From assembly GCA_964501445.1 (NCBI GenBank), contig CAZCSJ010000001.1, positions 12,775-76,774 of the forward strand: DNA of 64,000 nucleotides. Reading direction: 5' to 3'. Within the stretch, counting starts at the first letter, position 1; each line of letters begins with the position of its first letter. A program made the translations under genes and the position numbers. This document shows positions 42,451 to 49,978 of this stretch, in pieces. The DNA is from CAZCSJ01 sp964501445. GTDB lineage: Bacteria; Patescibacteriota; Minisyncoccia; Sungbacterales; HO2-52-23. The notes under the pieces are model-generated. The model did no database searches. It worked only from the letters and a program-made list of their open reading frames with translations, and was not told the DNA's origin.

Positions 42451-42677
42451 ACATGGAACTCCCTTAAATCACAAAGGTCCTCTTTCCGGAAGAGGATAAT
42501 GAGGGAGAGATATCGCAAATGTTACATTACCGATCGGTTGAGATCGGTTGAGGCATGAGAATAGAGGTGTGGAGCGGAAGAAAATCTCATGAAATGGTCT
42601 ACCTTTTGCTCATTATCGCTCTTCCCGTGTGACCGGGAGCGTGTTATTCAAAAAGTTATTTGCTTTCTATAACTCGC
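42451..42677 (-). promoter_or_regulatory. Long structured 5' leader of rny
   Basis: About 220 nt between the promoter and the start codon. It holds hairpins CCTCTTTCCGGAAGAGG and GCTCCCGG...CCGGGAGC-like arms, CATGAGA/TCTCATG arms and a repeated GATCGGTTGA. No ORF. The length and structure suggest post-transcriptional control, perhaps by RNase Y itself (inference). Confidence 0.5.
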
Positions 42678-42706
42678 ATCGTAGCACTCCTGTTTTCTGA
42701 TGTCAA
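42678..42706 (-). promoter_or_regulatory. rny promoter
   Basis: -35 TTGACA (42706-42701), 17-bp spacer, -10 TACGAT (42683-42678). Confidence 0.75.
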
Positions 42707-42730
42707 AAAAAGATGTAATATCCACTCGCG

Positions 42731-43140
42731 TCATTGACATTTTGTCCCTTCCCGCGCGGGTCCTTCTCGCCCCATCCTTTCCCGCTCACAGTGCTCCGCG
42801 CGGACACATTCTACGCGCTCCGCTCGGGGAACCCCTCCGTGTTCTCCGACGATACGTCGGAGCCCCGGTTTCCCCTTCGCTCCGCCTGCGTGAATGTGTA
42901 TCCGGCGCTCCGCAAGTTCGCGGATAAAGGGTGGTGCGTGCTCCCGCGCGGGAATACCATATCCCAGAGCAGTCGAGCCGCCTCGTTTACGTGCGGCGCT
43001 CAAAGGTGCGGCGGGCATGGTTTGTCAAGGCTCTCATTCGTTGCCGTCCGCAGGACATACTGCCTTGACAACCGACGCACCTTTGCGCGAACCTAAAATC
43101 CTCGCTGGGGATTTTGGGTGACCGCACTGAGCGAGGCGGC
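42731..43140. other. Large GC-rich multi-hairpin element upstream of rny
   Basis: No gene is supported in about 410 bp; the two open frames found here overlap the hairpins and show no protein features. Arms GCGCGGACACATTC / GAATGTGTATCCGGCGC enclose GGGGAACCCCTCCGTGTTC plus the hairpin CTCCGACGATACGTCGGAG. Further right, AAAGGTGCG-GCGGGCATGGT-hairpin-CGACGCACCTTT repeats the module seen at 40.66 and 40.83 kb, and AAAATCCTCGCTGGGGATTTT follows again. Confidence 0.7.
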
Positions 43141-43180
43141 GAGGCCTGCCTGCCGGCAGAGAACCGCGATGGATTCCTAC

Positions 43181-43216
43181 AAAAAAAGAGGTCTCTGGTG
43201 TTACCTAAAGACCCCT
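43181..43216 (-). terminator. Terminator of the sigma factor gene
   Basis: On the minus strand AGGGGTCTTTAGGT...AGAGACCTC forms a stem followed by seven T, overlapping the stop codon region. Confidence 0.85.
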
Positions 43217-44129
43217 ACGAAAGCGATTGGTGGAGGATTTTTGCGGCAGGAGAACGCCGAAGCTTTTCCAGTGCATTGGCCTCAATCTGGCGTACGCGCT
43301 CGCGGGCTATCCCAAATATGTTCCCTACTTCTCTAAGAGAAAGCCCCTGTTCCCCTCCGATGCCGAAACGCAGCCGTACCACTTGGGCGTGGCGTTCAGG
43401 GAGAGTGTTTTTCAGGAGCGCATCCACTCTTTGCGCAAAATCGCGAGCGGCGATTTGTTCATCGAGCGGTGTCTGGCCGTCCGGGATGTTTGCGCCAAGC
43501 CGATCCGGCTCTTGCGTGGGTCGTTTTCCTTCTTCGTTGACAGCTTCGTCAAGCGAACGAAGGGGTTTGGCCACCACAAGTTCCCTCATTTGAAAAATAA
43601 TTTTTGGGGGGAGGCCTATTTCTCGAGCGATCTCCGCGTCAGTCGGATCTCTCCCGAGTTCCACAGAGAGGCGGCGAGTCGCGTATTTGATGCGCGAACG
43701 CCGGTCGTGGATATGAACGGGAATACGTATGGTCCTCCCGTAGTCCGCATTCGCGCGGCTCACTGCCTGCCGAATCCACCATGTCGCGTACGTTGAAAAT
43801 TTAAACCCCTTGCGGTAGTCAAACTTGTCAACTGCCCGGAGAAGGCCGACGTTTCCTTCCTGAATTAAATCCAGGAAGGTGAGGTTTGACGACCCGTCCA
43901 GATGATTTTTGACAATGGAAACCACAAGGCGGAGATTTGCCAGATATAGTTTCTCCCGCGCCTTTGCATCCCCCTTTTCCATCCGCCTGCCAAGCTCCTG
44001 TTCCTCCTCTTTGCTCAAGAGCGGGATTTTCCCGATTTTATAGGCGTAGAGACGGAGGGAACTTTCCAGAATCTCGCTCTCCTTATTTCCTTTCCCATTC
44101 TCTCCATCTCCATCGTGATATCTTTCCAT
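43215..44129 (-). CDS. rpoD: RNA polymerase primary sigma factor (sigma-70 family)
   Basis: 304 residues with regions 1.2 (LRLYAYKIGKIPLLSKEEEQ), 2.1-2.4 (LANLRLVVSIVKNHL, LDLIQEGNVGLLRAVDKFDY, FSTYATWWIRQAVSRA), 3 (IRIPVHIHDRRSRI) and 4 (LSLREVGNIFGIARERVRQI). Region 1.1 is missing, and the usual RTIRIPVH is present, so it is a short housekeeping sigma. The match of most promoters here to TTGACA/TATAAT fits such a factor. A good Shine-Dalgarno (AAGGAGG) precedes the start. Confidence 0.94.
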   Translation of the reverse strand: MERYHDGDGENGKGNKESEILESSLRLYAYKIGKIPLLSKEEEQELGRRMEKGDAKAREKLYLANLRLVVSIVKNHLDGSSNLTFLDLIQEGNVGLLRAVDKFDYRKGFKFSTYATWWIRQAVSRANADYGRTIRIPVHIHDRRSRIKYATRRLSVELGRDPTDAEIAREIGLPPKIIFQMRELVVAKPLRSLDEAVNEEGKRPTQEPDRLGANIPDGQTPLDEQIAARDFAQRVDALLKNTLPERHAQVVRLRFGIGGEQGLSLREVGNIFGIARERVRQIEANALEKLRRSPAAKILHQSLS

Positions 44130-44239
44130 TCATGTATCCTCCTTATTTCCAAGGTACTGGGTACGATTCTCCAGAGCGCACGCTCTAGATTTTGCACATA
44201 GCGTAACACCCCATGCATGAAATACAAGTGGCGCAGCCG

Positions 44240-44248
44240 TGGTATAAT
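44240..44248 (+). promoter_or_regulatory. Extended -10 promoter of gpmI, leaderless
   Basis: TGGTATAAT, with TATAAT at 44243-44248, ends 7 nt before the ATG at 44256. No good -35 is present, as is usual for extended -10 promoters. Confidence 0.65.
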
Positions 44249-44255
44249 CCATCGT

Positions 44256-45836
44256 ATGACAAGAAAACCGTTGCTTCTCGTAATTCTTGACGGCTTCGGG
44301 GTTTCCATTGACCCCAAAGGCAATCCGGTTGCGGAAGCAAAAAAACCAACGCTTGAGATGCTTGAACGCGAGTTTCCTTTTACCACGCTTCAAGCGTCGG
44401 GCGTGGCAGTCGGCCTCCCGTGGGGAGAAGCAGGAAACTCCGAGGTGGGGCATTTGACGATTGGCTCTGGCCGCGTCATCTACCACCACCTTCCGCGCAT
44501 CATCAATGCGATTGCGGATGAATCATTTTTCAAAAACGAGGCGTTTTTGGGTGCGGCCGCGCATGTAAAAAAGAATAATACACGCTTCCATATTGCGGGG
44601 CTCGTGTCTTCCGGCTCCGTGCATGCGTATATTGACCATCTCTACGCAATTCTTGATTTTACCAAACAGCAAGGAATCGCCGAAGTATATCTGCATCTTT
44701 TTTCCGATGGCAAAGACGCGCCGCCGCAAGAGGGCGCAACGTTTTATGAAGCGCTTGAAGAGCGGCTGCAGCGCGACTATCCGCACGCGCGGATCGCTTC
44801 CCTCATCGGAAGGTTTTACGCCCTTGACCGCGGCGAACAGTGGGAGAGAACACAAATCGCATACGCGCTTCTGACAGAAGGGAAGGGTGAAATAATCTCT
44901 TCGGTTCCCGAATATCTCTCGCGTTCCTACAAAGAAGGCCTTGCGGATGAAACCATCCGTCCGGCCCTCGTCGCGGATGCGAAAGGCACTCCTCTTCCCC
45001 GAATTGCAGAGGGTGATGCGCTTATCTTTACCGATTTTCGCGAGGACTCAATGCGGCAACTCGCGCATGCGTTTGGGGACGTCGCATTTGACCATTTTCC
45101 CCGAAAGAAGGTGGAAAATCTCTTTTTGGCAACTATGACCGAGTACGAAAAGGGACTCGCGGCGCACCCTGCCTTTCCGCAATTTGGAGTCGCTTGGCCT
45201 CTTGCGCGGGTGCTTGGAGACGCGGGATTGCGCCACCTCCACATTGCCGAAACCCAGAAGTACGCGCACGTGACGTATTTTTTCAACGGAGGGATTGAGA
45301 AGCCGTTTCCGGACGAGGAGCGAGTGCTGATTCCTTCAGCACCCGCCGCGCACTTTGACGAGGCGCCGGAGATGCGGGCACCTGACATCACGCAAAAAAT
45401 TATACAGGGGCTGGATACCTATGATGTGATTATCGCAAACTACGCCAATGCCGACATGGTGGGGCATTCCGGCAATTTTCAGGCAGCGATTCGCGCGGTA
45501 GAAGCGATTGATGCAGCGCTCGGCGAGCTCGCAAACGCGATTCTCTCGCGGCCCAATGCCGTGATGATTGTGACCGGAGACCACGGAAATGTGGAGTTAA
45601 AACGTCATTTGGTCTCGGGTGAGAAGCGAACCGAACACTCACTCTCCCCGGTCTACTGCATACTCGTGGGAAAGGAGTTTCGCCGCGCGGTTCCCCGCAC
45701 CTCCGACGAGGTGCTCCGGGCAAAAAAAGAAGTCGGCGGGATTTTGACCGACATCGCGCCGACAATCATTGAACTGCTTGGGTTAAAAAAACCCGCGGAG
45801 ATGACAGGTGAAAGTTTGATTAAAATCCTTTTATAG
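44256..45836 (+). CDS. gpmI: 2,3-bisphosphoglycerate-independent phosphoglycerate mutase
   Basis: 526 residues from MTRKPLLLVILDGFG; an earlier in-frame ATG lies upstream of the -10 box. The catalytic Ser is in GNSEVGHLTIGSGRV, and the metal ligands appear in ILDGFG, ANADMVGHSGN, TGDHGNVE and RTEHSLSPV, as in alkaline-phosphatase-superfamily mutases. It interconverts 3- and 2-phosphoglycerate in lower glycolysis. It is the only glycolytic gene in the window and is transcribed divergently from the sigma factor gene. Confidence 0.97.
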   Translation: MTRKPLLLVILDGFGVSIDPKGNPVAEAKKPTLEMLEREFPFTTLQASGVAVGLPWGEAGNSEVGHLTIGSGRVIYHHLPRIINAIADESFFKNEAFLGAAAHVKKNNTRFHIAGLVSSGSVHAYIDHLYAILDFTKQQGIAEVYLHLFSDGKDAPPQEGATFYEALEERLQRDYPHARIASLIGRFYALDRGEQWERTQIAYALLTEGKGEIISSVPEYLSRSYKEGLADETIRPALVADAKGTPLPRIAEGDALIFTDFREDSMRQLAHAFGDVAFDHFPRKKVENLFLATMTEYEKGLAAHPAFPQFGVAWPLARVLGDAGLRHLHIAETQKYAHVTYFFNGGIEKPFPDEERVLIPSAPAAHFDEAPEMRAPDITQKIIQGLDTYDVIIANYANADMVGHSGNFQAAIRAVEAIDAALGELANAILSRPNAVMIVTGDHGNVELKRHLVSGEKRTEHSLSPVYCILVGKEFRRAVPRTSDEVLRAKKEVGGILTDIAPTIIELLGLKKPAEMTGESLIKILL

Positions 45837-45869
45837 TAAACCCGCCAATCTGCCTTCGCCACTCCCCTA

Positions 45870-45897
45870 TTGACAGATTATCGAGATTTGCTATACT
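45870..45897 (+). promoter_or_regulatory. Strong promoter of a small-RNA candidate
   Basis: -35 TTGACA (45870-45875), 16-bp spacer, -10 TATACT (45892-45897), in the plus direction downstream of gpmI. Confidence 0.7.
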
Positions 45898-45903
45898 TAC
45901 AAT

Positions 45904-45948
45904 GTGATGACACTCTGGAGTATCCGCAAGGATAGCTCCAGATTTTTT
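45904..45948 (+). ncRNA. Candidate about 45-nt small RNA
   Basis: The predicted start lies about 7 nt after the -10 box. A hairpin at 45914-45942 (TCTGGAG...TATCC-GCAA-GGATA...CTCCAGA) is followed by six T, so promoter and terminator are less than 60 bp apart. The tail overlaps the 3' end of the convergent NYN gene. A 16-codon frame begins at 45907 (MTLWSIRKDSSRFFIG), but its stop lies beyond the T run, so a peptide is less likely. It could also be only the gpmI terminator. Confidence 0.5.
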
Positions 45949-46459
45949 ATTGGCTGATTTCGTCTTTGAGTTTACGAAGATCAATATACTTTGCTCTCTC
46001 CAGCAATTCTTTTGAGATATGACCTCTCGTGGACATTACAATAATTCGTTTTCCTGCCTTTTTTATTCGGTCAATCGGCACGGCAAAATCGCTGTCTCCT
46101 GATAAAAGCACCGCCGTATCATATTTCTCTTTTGTGTCATCCATTTCAAAAGCAAGTTCCATATCCAAATTGCTTTTCCACTCCTCTTTGCCGCTTTTTC
46201 GGTCTTTTATCCTCTTAACAACTTTTGTTCTCAAAATATAGCCGTTAATCTCCAGCATATCCAGAAATTTCCTCTGCCCCGTATTAAACTCGTCTACTCC
46301 TTTGTAGATAAAACACTTAATCTCATCACCGCACTCTTGCTCGAGATAGCCCCTCAGCCTCTCATAGGAAATCCTCCAACCCAAAGTGCGCTGTGCATAA
46401 AACACATTTTCAGCGTCTATAAAAACATACACTTTTCCTTTTATGAACTGCCGCAACAT
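45947..46459 (-). CDS. NYN-domain (LabA/DUF88-type) ribonuclease
   Basis: 170 residues with a PIN-like fold. The acidic metal-binding residues are in VYVFIDAENVFY, NLDMELAFEMDD and LLSGDSDFAVPIDRIKKAGK. NYN domains are metal-dependent RNases, often in RNA processing or toxin-like roles. The coding region is AT-richer than its surroundings, which may mean transfer. It is convergent with the small-RNA candidate. The downstream MNT gene on the same strand is not an obvious partner. Confidence 0.88.
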   Translation of the reverse strand: MLRQFIKGKVYVFIDAENVFYAQRTLGWRISYERLRGYLEQECGDEIKCFIYKGVDEFNTGQRKFLDMLEINGYILRTKVVKRIKDRKSGKEEWKSNLDMELAFEMDDTKEKYDTAVLLSGDSDFAVPIDRIKKAGKRIIVMSTRGHISKELLERAKYIDLRKLKDEISQ

Positions 46460-46486
46460 AACCCACTATCAATGTAACAGGTTTAT

Positions 46487-46864
46487 TTAGGTTCGGCTAA
46501 CTTTTGCGGCATGGCGTTTGGCGAGCGCGCGCTCTCGCGCGCGCCGGAATTTTGCCGTATCAAGATATCGTTTCCACGCGAGCACCCGGAAACGGATAAA
46601 GACGTGCGGGTCTCCGCGAAGCAACTTTCCTTCTTCTGCGACGCGGTGCTGGAGGAGCGGGGGCGCGTTCCAAAGGTCTACAAGGTCAATTTTGTCTTCT
46701 GAAATTTTCAGCATACGGGCAATTTTACATGCGAGGTCCGCTTTCTCTTCCATATCCAACGCGTGGTCGGCAAGCGCCGCCACATCCGCGTCTGAATTTT
46801 TACTTTCGGTTCCTCGCGCGCGGGAACCAAAGAGGACGATGAATTGTACGCCAACCATAGGCAT
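46487..46864 (-). CDS. Minimal nucleotidyltransferase (MNT/MntA-like)
   Basis: 125 residues. The nucleotidyltransferase motif is LFGSRARGTESKNSDADVAAL (GSxxxG followed by DxD). MNT proteins act as antitoxins by AMPylating HEPN toxins or stand alone. No HEPN toxin gene is adjacent, although the 22.6 kb membrane protein has a weak HEPN-like motif. The tail is very basic (KFRRARERALAKRHAAK). Confidence 0.8.
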   Translation of the reverse strand: MPMVGVQFIVLFGSRARGTESKNSDADVAALADHALDMEEKADLACKIARMLKISEDKIDLVDLWNAPPLLQHRVAEEGKLLRGDPHVFIRFRVLAWKRYLDTAKFRRARERALAKRHAAKVSRT

Positions 46865-46893
46865 GGCCCCACTATAGCACCGTTTCCCCTCAG

Positions 46894-47778
46894 TTAGAAG
46901 AAAAGTATCGCGAGCACAACCGCCGCGGCGACCAAAAGAAATCCCGCCATAGGAATCCCGACGAGGATTTTTTTGTCACGGCCGGTGGGGGCCACTTCCC
47001 CGCCTTTTGCGTCTTTGAGCGCGCGATAGAGAAGGTAGATGTACGCAGTCGCAAATGGCGTGAGGAAAATCGCGGGTATGGCGGAAAGAAAATCAAGCCA
47101 ATCGTCGGGAATATTAGTGAGGATATCAAGAATCATAAACGGCGCCATTGCGGCAATCCAAATCGCGGCAAGGAGAAGCAGGCGCCACACCACAGCCAAC
47201 CAGTAGCCCTCCACATACTTTTTGCTTTTGGCGAGCGCCCGAAATCCCCGTTCGTTTTCGGATACAAGCACATAGAGCGCTGGAAAAAACCACACAAGCA
47301 TCACAATGCCGGGGAGAAAAAAGAGGAGAAAACTGCCGAGGGTCAAAAGACCTCCGAGAATCGTGACCCAGAGATACGGGAGAATCTTTGCAAAACCGCG
47401 CGAAAATGATTCACGGATGCCGATTTTTTCTTCCGCATCCTTCAGAGCGTATAGTAACGCGAGTTCGCTCCAGAGTTGCAGGAACCATGCCAGAATCCAG
47501 ACGAGAATCACGGAGCCGAAAAGCACAATATCTTTTGTAAGGGGCATACGCCATGCGATGGCATTATCTGCCGCCTCCCCCAGCGCCAAAAACACGGATG
47601 TCAAAAGTAGTACGACTGCGAGCGGAATAAAAACAATCCCCAAGAGCGTCCAGAATCGGCTGCGGTAGAGCGTCCACGCATTTTTCAGGAGCGCCCTCGC
47701 GCTCAAGAAACCCGCTGCATGGGGCGCGGGCAATTCCGGGCGCTGGAGTTCTGATGAGAGAAGTTCGGGAGAGGGCAT
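46894..47778 (-). CDS. Polytopic membrane protein of unknown function
   Basis: 294 residues with about six membrane helices, including LLGIVFIPLAVVLLLTSVFLAL, DIVLFGSVILVWILAWFLQL, ILGGLLTLGSFLLFFLPGIV and LLLLAAIWIAAMAPFMI. The pattern FLPGIVMLVWFFPALYVLVSENERG, then RALAKSKKYVEGYWLAV, recalls the DUF975/glycerophosphodiester-phosphodiesterase membrane domain type. It has no catalytic motif. Its ATG directly follows a CCCGTTAG element with no Shine-Dalgarno. Confidence 0.7.
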   Translation of the reverse strand: MPSPELLSSELQRPELPAPHAAGFLSARALLKNAWTLYRSRFWTLLGIVFIPLAVVLLLTSVFLALGEAADNAIAWRMPLTKDIVLFGSVILVWILAWFLQLWSELALLYALKDAEEKIGIRESFSRGFAKILPYLWVTILGGLLTLGSFLLFFLPGIVMLVWFFPALYVLVSENERGFRALAKSKKYVEGYWLAVVWRLLLLAAIWIAAMAPFMILDILTNIPDDWLDFLSAIPAIFLTPFATAYIYLLYRALKDAKGGEVAPTGRDKKILVGIPMAGFLLVAAAVVLAILFF

Positions 47779-47878
47779 CCCGTTAGAGATTTTTATGTGG
47801 TGTTGAGTACCTAAAAGATAGAGACCCTATACGCATCATCCTCCAAGATTTTGATTTCATAGTCGCATCTCTAACGGG
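47779..47878. repeat. CCCGTTAG...CTAACGGG bounded element (copy 3, 100 bp)
   Basis: Ends CCCGTTAGAGAT/ATCTCTAACGGG. It abuts the start codon at 47778 exactly (GGG then ATG on the minus strand) and ends 8 bp from the clpP stop. Confidence 0.88.
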
Positions 47879-47886
47879 ATCACGAA

Positions 47887-48504
47887 TTATTTCCCATTCG
47901 TTTTTCGCTTGATGATTTCATCAATGATGCCGTACTTTTTTGCGTCCTCGGCGGTCATGTACTTGTCGCGCTCGGTGTCGTCATGCACTTGCTCCAGCGT
48001 TCTGCCGCTGTGTTTTGCGAGGATTTGGTTGAGTCGTTCTTTGAGTTGTAAGATATGCTTTGCAGAAATTTCAATCTCCGTTGCCTGCCCCTCAATGCCG
48101 CCTGCCATCACTTGGTGGATCATCACCTCCGCGTTCTGGAGCGCGAAGCGTTTGCCTTTTGCTCCTGCGGCAAGCAGCAACGCCGCGCCCGATGCCGCCA
48201 TGCCGACACAAATGGTTGAGACATCGGGCTTCACATACTGCATGGTGTCGTAGATCGCCAAAGTCGCCGGAACCGAACCGCCCGGGGAATTGACATAGAG
48301 CTTGATGTCTTTTTTTTCATCCTCCGATTCAAGGAAAAGGAGCTGGGCAATAATGGCGTTTGCCACCGGGTCCACGATCGGCCCGCCAAGGAAAATAATC
48401 CGCTCTTTTAAGAGCCGCGAGTAGATGTCGTATGCCCGCTCGCCAAACTGCGATTTTTCAATGACGGTCGGAATGAGGTATTGGTTGTAGGTTTCGTTAT
48501 TCAT
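47887..48504 (-). CDS. clpP: ATP-dependent Clp protease proteolytic subunit
   Basis: 205 residues. The catalytic Ser is in GMAASGAALLLAAGAKGKR, His in MIHQVMAGG and Asp in DDTERDKYMTAEDAKKYGIID. ClpP forms a double heptamer that degrades substrates unfolded by ClpX or ClpA. tig lies upstream, as in many bacteria (tig-clpP-clpX), but clpX does not follow; the membrane protein takes its place. Confidence 0.97.
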   Translation of the reverse strand: MNNETYNQYLIPTVIEKSQFGERAYDIYSRLLKERIIFLGGPIVDPVANAIIAQLLFLESEDEKKDIKLYVNSPGGSVPATLAIYDTMQYVKPDVSTICVGMAASGAALLLAAGAKGKRFALQNAEVMIHQVMAGGIEGQATEIEISAKHILQLKERLNQILAKHSGRTLEQVHDDTERDKYMTAEDAKKYGIIDEIIKRKTNGK

Positions 48505-48507
48505 GTA

Positions 48508-48594
48508 TCGCGATGCTAATATACTAATGCATACTAATTATACTAATACTTCCTATCCATTCGTATCATTGGTATAATTCGTATATTCGCATCG
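48508..48594. repeat. GCGATGC/ATACGAAT hairpin element (copy 5)
   Basis: The element fills the gap between the tig stop and the clpP start. It is nearly identical to the gatC-gatA copy, including the TCCTATCC loop. Confidence 0.85.
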
Positions 48595-48596
48595 AT

Positions 48597-49898
48597 TTAG
48601 AGTTGTTCAAGAAACTCAAACACTTTCTCGTTTGTCAACACGTCTTTAGTATATGCGCGGAGCGCCTCGGGGTCAAAATCCTTTTTGGCGTTTTCCGCAG
48701 AGCGGTAGCGCGCAAGGATTTCGTTTGCCCGCGTCTCTATCTCCTGGGCGGCGGGCTCAATTTTCTCAACCCCGCCTATTTCGTGGAGTACGAGCGCGAT
48801 CCGCACGCGTTTCTGGGCGTCTTTCTCCCAGTCGGTTTTGAGGTCTTCCGGCGTTTTCTTTATGTGCGCGAGATACTCCTCCCACTTCATCCCCATATCC
48901 CCAATGCTCGCGCGGAGCTCGTCTGTCATCTTTTCAATCTCCCGATCAATAAGGATCCTGGGCACCTCCATGGCGGAAGCGTCGGCAATTGCCTCAAGGG
49001 TCAAAGCGCGAATCCGCTGGATTTCTTTTTGTTCTTTTTCCTGCGCGATCCCCTCGGCAACGTTTTTTTTCAACGCCGCAACCGAGTCAAAATTCCCGAG
49101 GCCTTTTGCGAATTCATCGGTCATTTCAGGCATAGACCGCTCCTGCACCAGATTCATCTTTACGGTGAAGTCAAGCGATTTCTCCGCATATCCCTTGTCG
49201 TGCCAGTCCTTGGGGGCTTGGAGCGAAAATGATTTCTCTTCTCCCGCCTTCATGCCCTCAATCGCATCTTCAAAACCCGGGAGAAAACGGCCCTTGCCAA
49301 GAATAAAAAGGTGGTTTCTGGACTCGCCACCTTCAATTTTGACCCCTCCGTGGCGCGTGTCAAAATCAATGGTAACCGCGTCGCCCGGAGCCGCGGCGCG
49401 GTTGACCGTCACAAGGACTGAGCGCGACTCGCGGATCCACTCAAGGGTTTTTTCCGTTTCCTCATCGCTCACCGAAACCGCCTGTTTTCCTTTGCCGAGG
49501 CGCCGCGCAATCGCTTTGTAGTCAGGCAGTGTTACCTTTGGGAAAAGCGCTGTCTTCACTTTGAATTCAAGGTCGCTTCCGGGTGCGAGCTTTGTTATGG
49601 CGATTTCCGGACGTCCGATCGGCGGGGTTTTGGAAAGCTCACCCGACACAAGTTCCTCCATGAGTTTCGGGTAGGCCGCGCGTACTGCGAGCTCGGCGCC
49701 GCGCTCATAGAGCGCGAATTCGCCCACGCGGTCTTTTACGACGTCGTAGGGCGCTTTGCCCTTGCGAAATCCTTCAATTACCGTTTCTTCGGAGATCACA
49801 ATCGCCGCGCGCTTCACGTGCGGTTCAAATTCGGCGTGAGGGACGATAACAGTAATCTCCGCTTCCGAGTGCGGGAGGAGCGTTACGGAATGATTCAT
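48597..49898 (-). CDS. tig: Trigger factor
   Basis: 433 residues. The N-terminal ribosome-binding domain has the signature VIEGFRKGKAPYDVVKDRVG (GFRxGKxP). A PPIase FKBP-type domain covers about 155-245 (GDAVTIDFDTRHGGVKIEGG, then FLPGFEDAIEGMKAGEEKSF), followed by the helical chaperone domain. It is an ATP-independent ribosome-associated chaperone. It is encoded between nusA and clpP. Confidence 0.95.
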   Translation of the reverse strand: MNHSVTLLPHSEAEITVIVPHAEFEPHVKRAAIVISEETVIEGFRKGKAPYDVVKDRVGEFALYERGAELAVRAAYPKLMEELVSGELSKTPPIGRPEIAITKLAPGSDLEFKVKTALFPKVTLPDYKAIARRLGKGKQAVSVSDEETEKTLEWIRESRSVLVTVNRAAAPGDAVTIDFDTRHGGVKIEGGESRNHLFILGKGRFLPGFEDAIEGMKAGEEKSFSLQAPKDWHDKGYAEKSLDFTVKMNLVQERSMPEMTDEFAKGLGNFDSVAALKKNVAEGIAQEKEQKEIQRIRALTLEAIADASAMEVPRILIDREIEKMTDELRASIGDMGMKWEEYLAHIKKTPEDLKTDWEKDAQKRVRIALVLHEIGGVEKIEPAAQEIETRANEILARYRSAENAKKDFDPEALRAYTKDVLTNEKVFEFLEQL

Positions 49899-49902
49899 AC
49901 GA

Positions 49903-49978
49903 GAATTATGAATTACGAGTTATGAATTATGGTTTCGTATTGTAATTTTCTTAATTCGTAATTCATACTTCATAATTC
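49903..49978. repeat. AATTATGAATTACG inverted repeat
   Basis: Arms AGAATTATGAATTACGAG and TTCGTAATTCATACTTCATA, between nusA and tig. The element forms the last codons of nusA (PEL and stop). Confidence 0.7.

Noticed and set aside
42731..43140. Overlapping open frames of 95 and 120 codons as genes
   Set aside because: They cross strong hairpins, have no plausible start signals, and their translations show no domain, signal or hydrophobic pattern.
46487..46864. HEPN/MNT toxin-antitoxin pair
   Set aside because: Only the MNT member is present; the neighbouring gene is a membrane protein and the NYN gene lacks HEPN motifs.
2246..48594. CRISPR array
   Set aside because: The repeats are dispersed singly between genes, are inverted and have no regular spacers; no cas genes.
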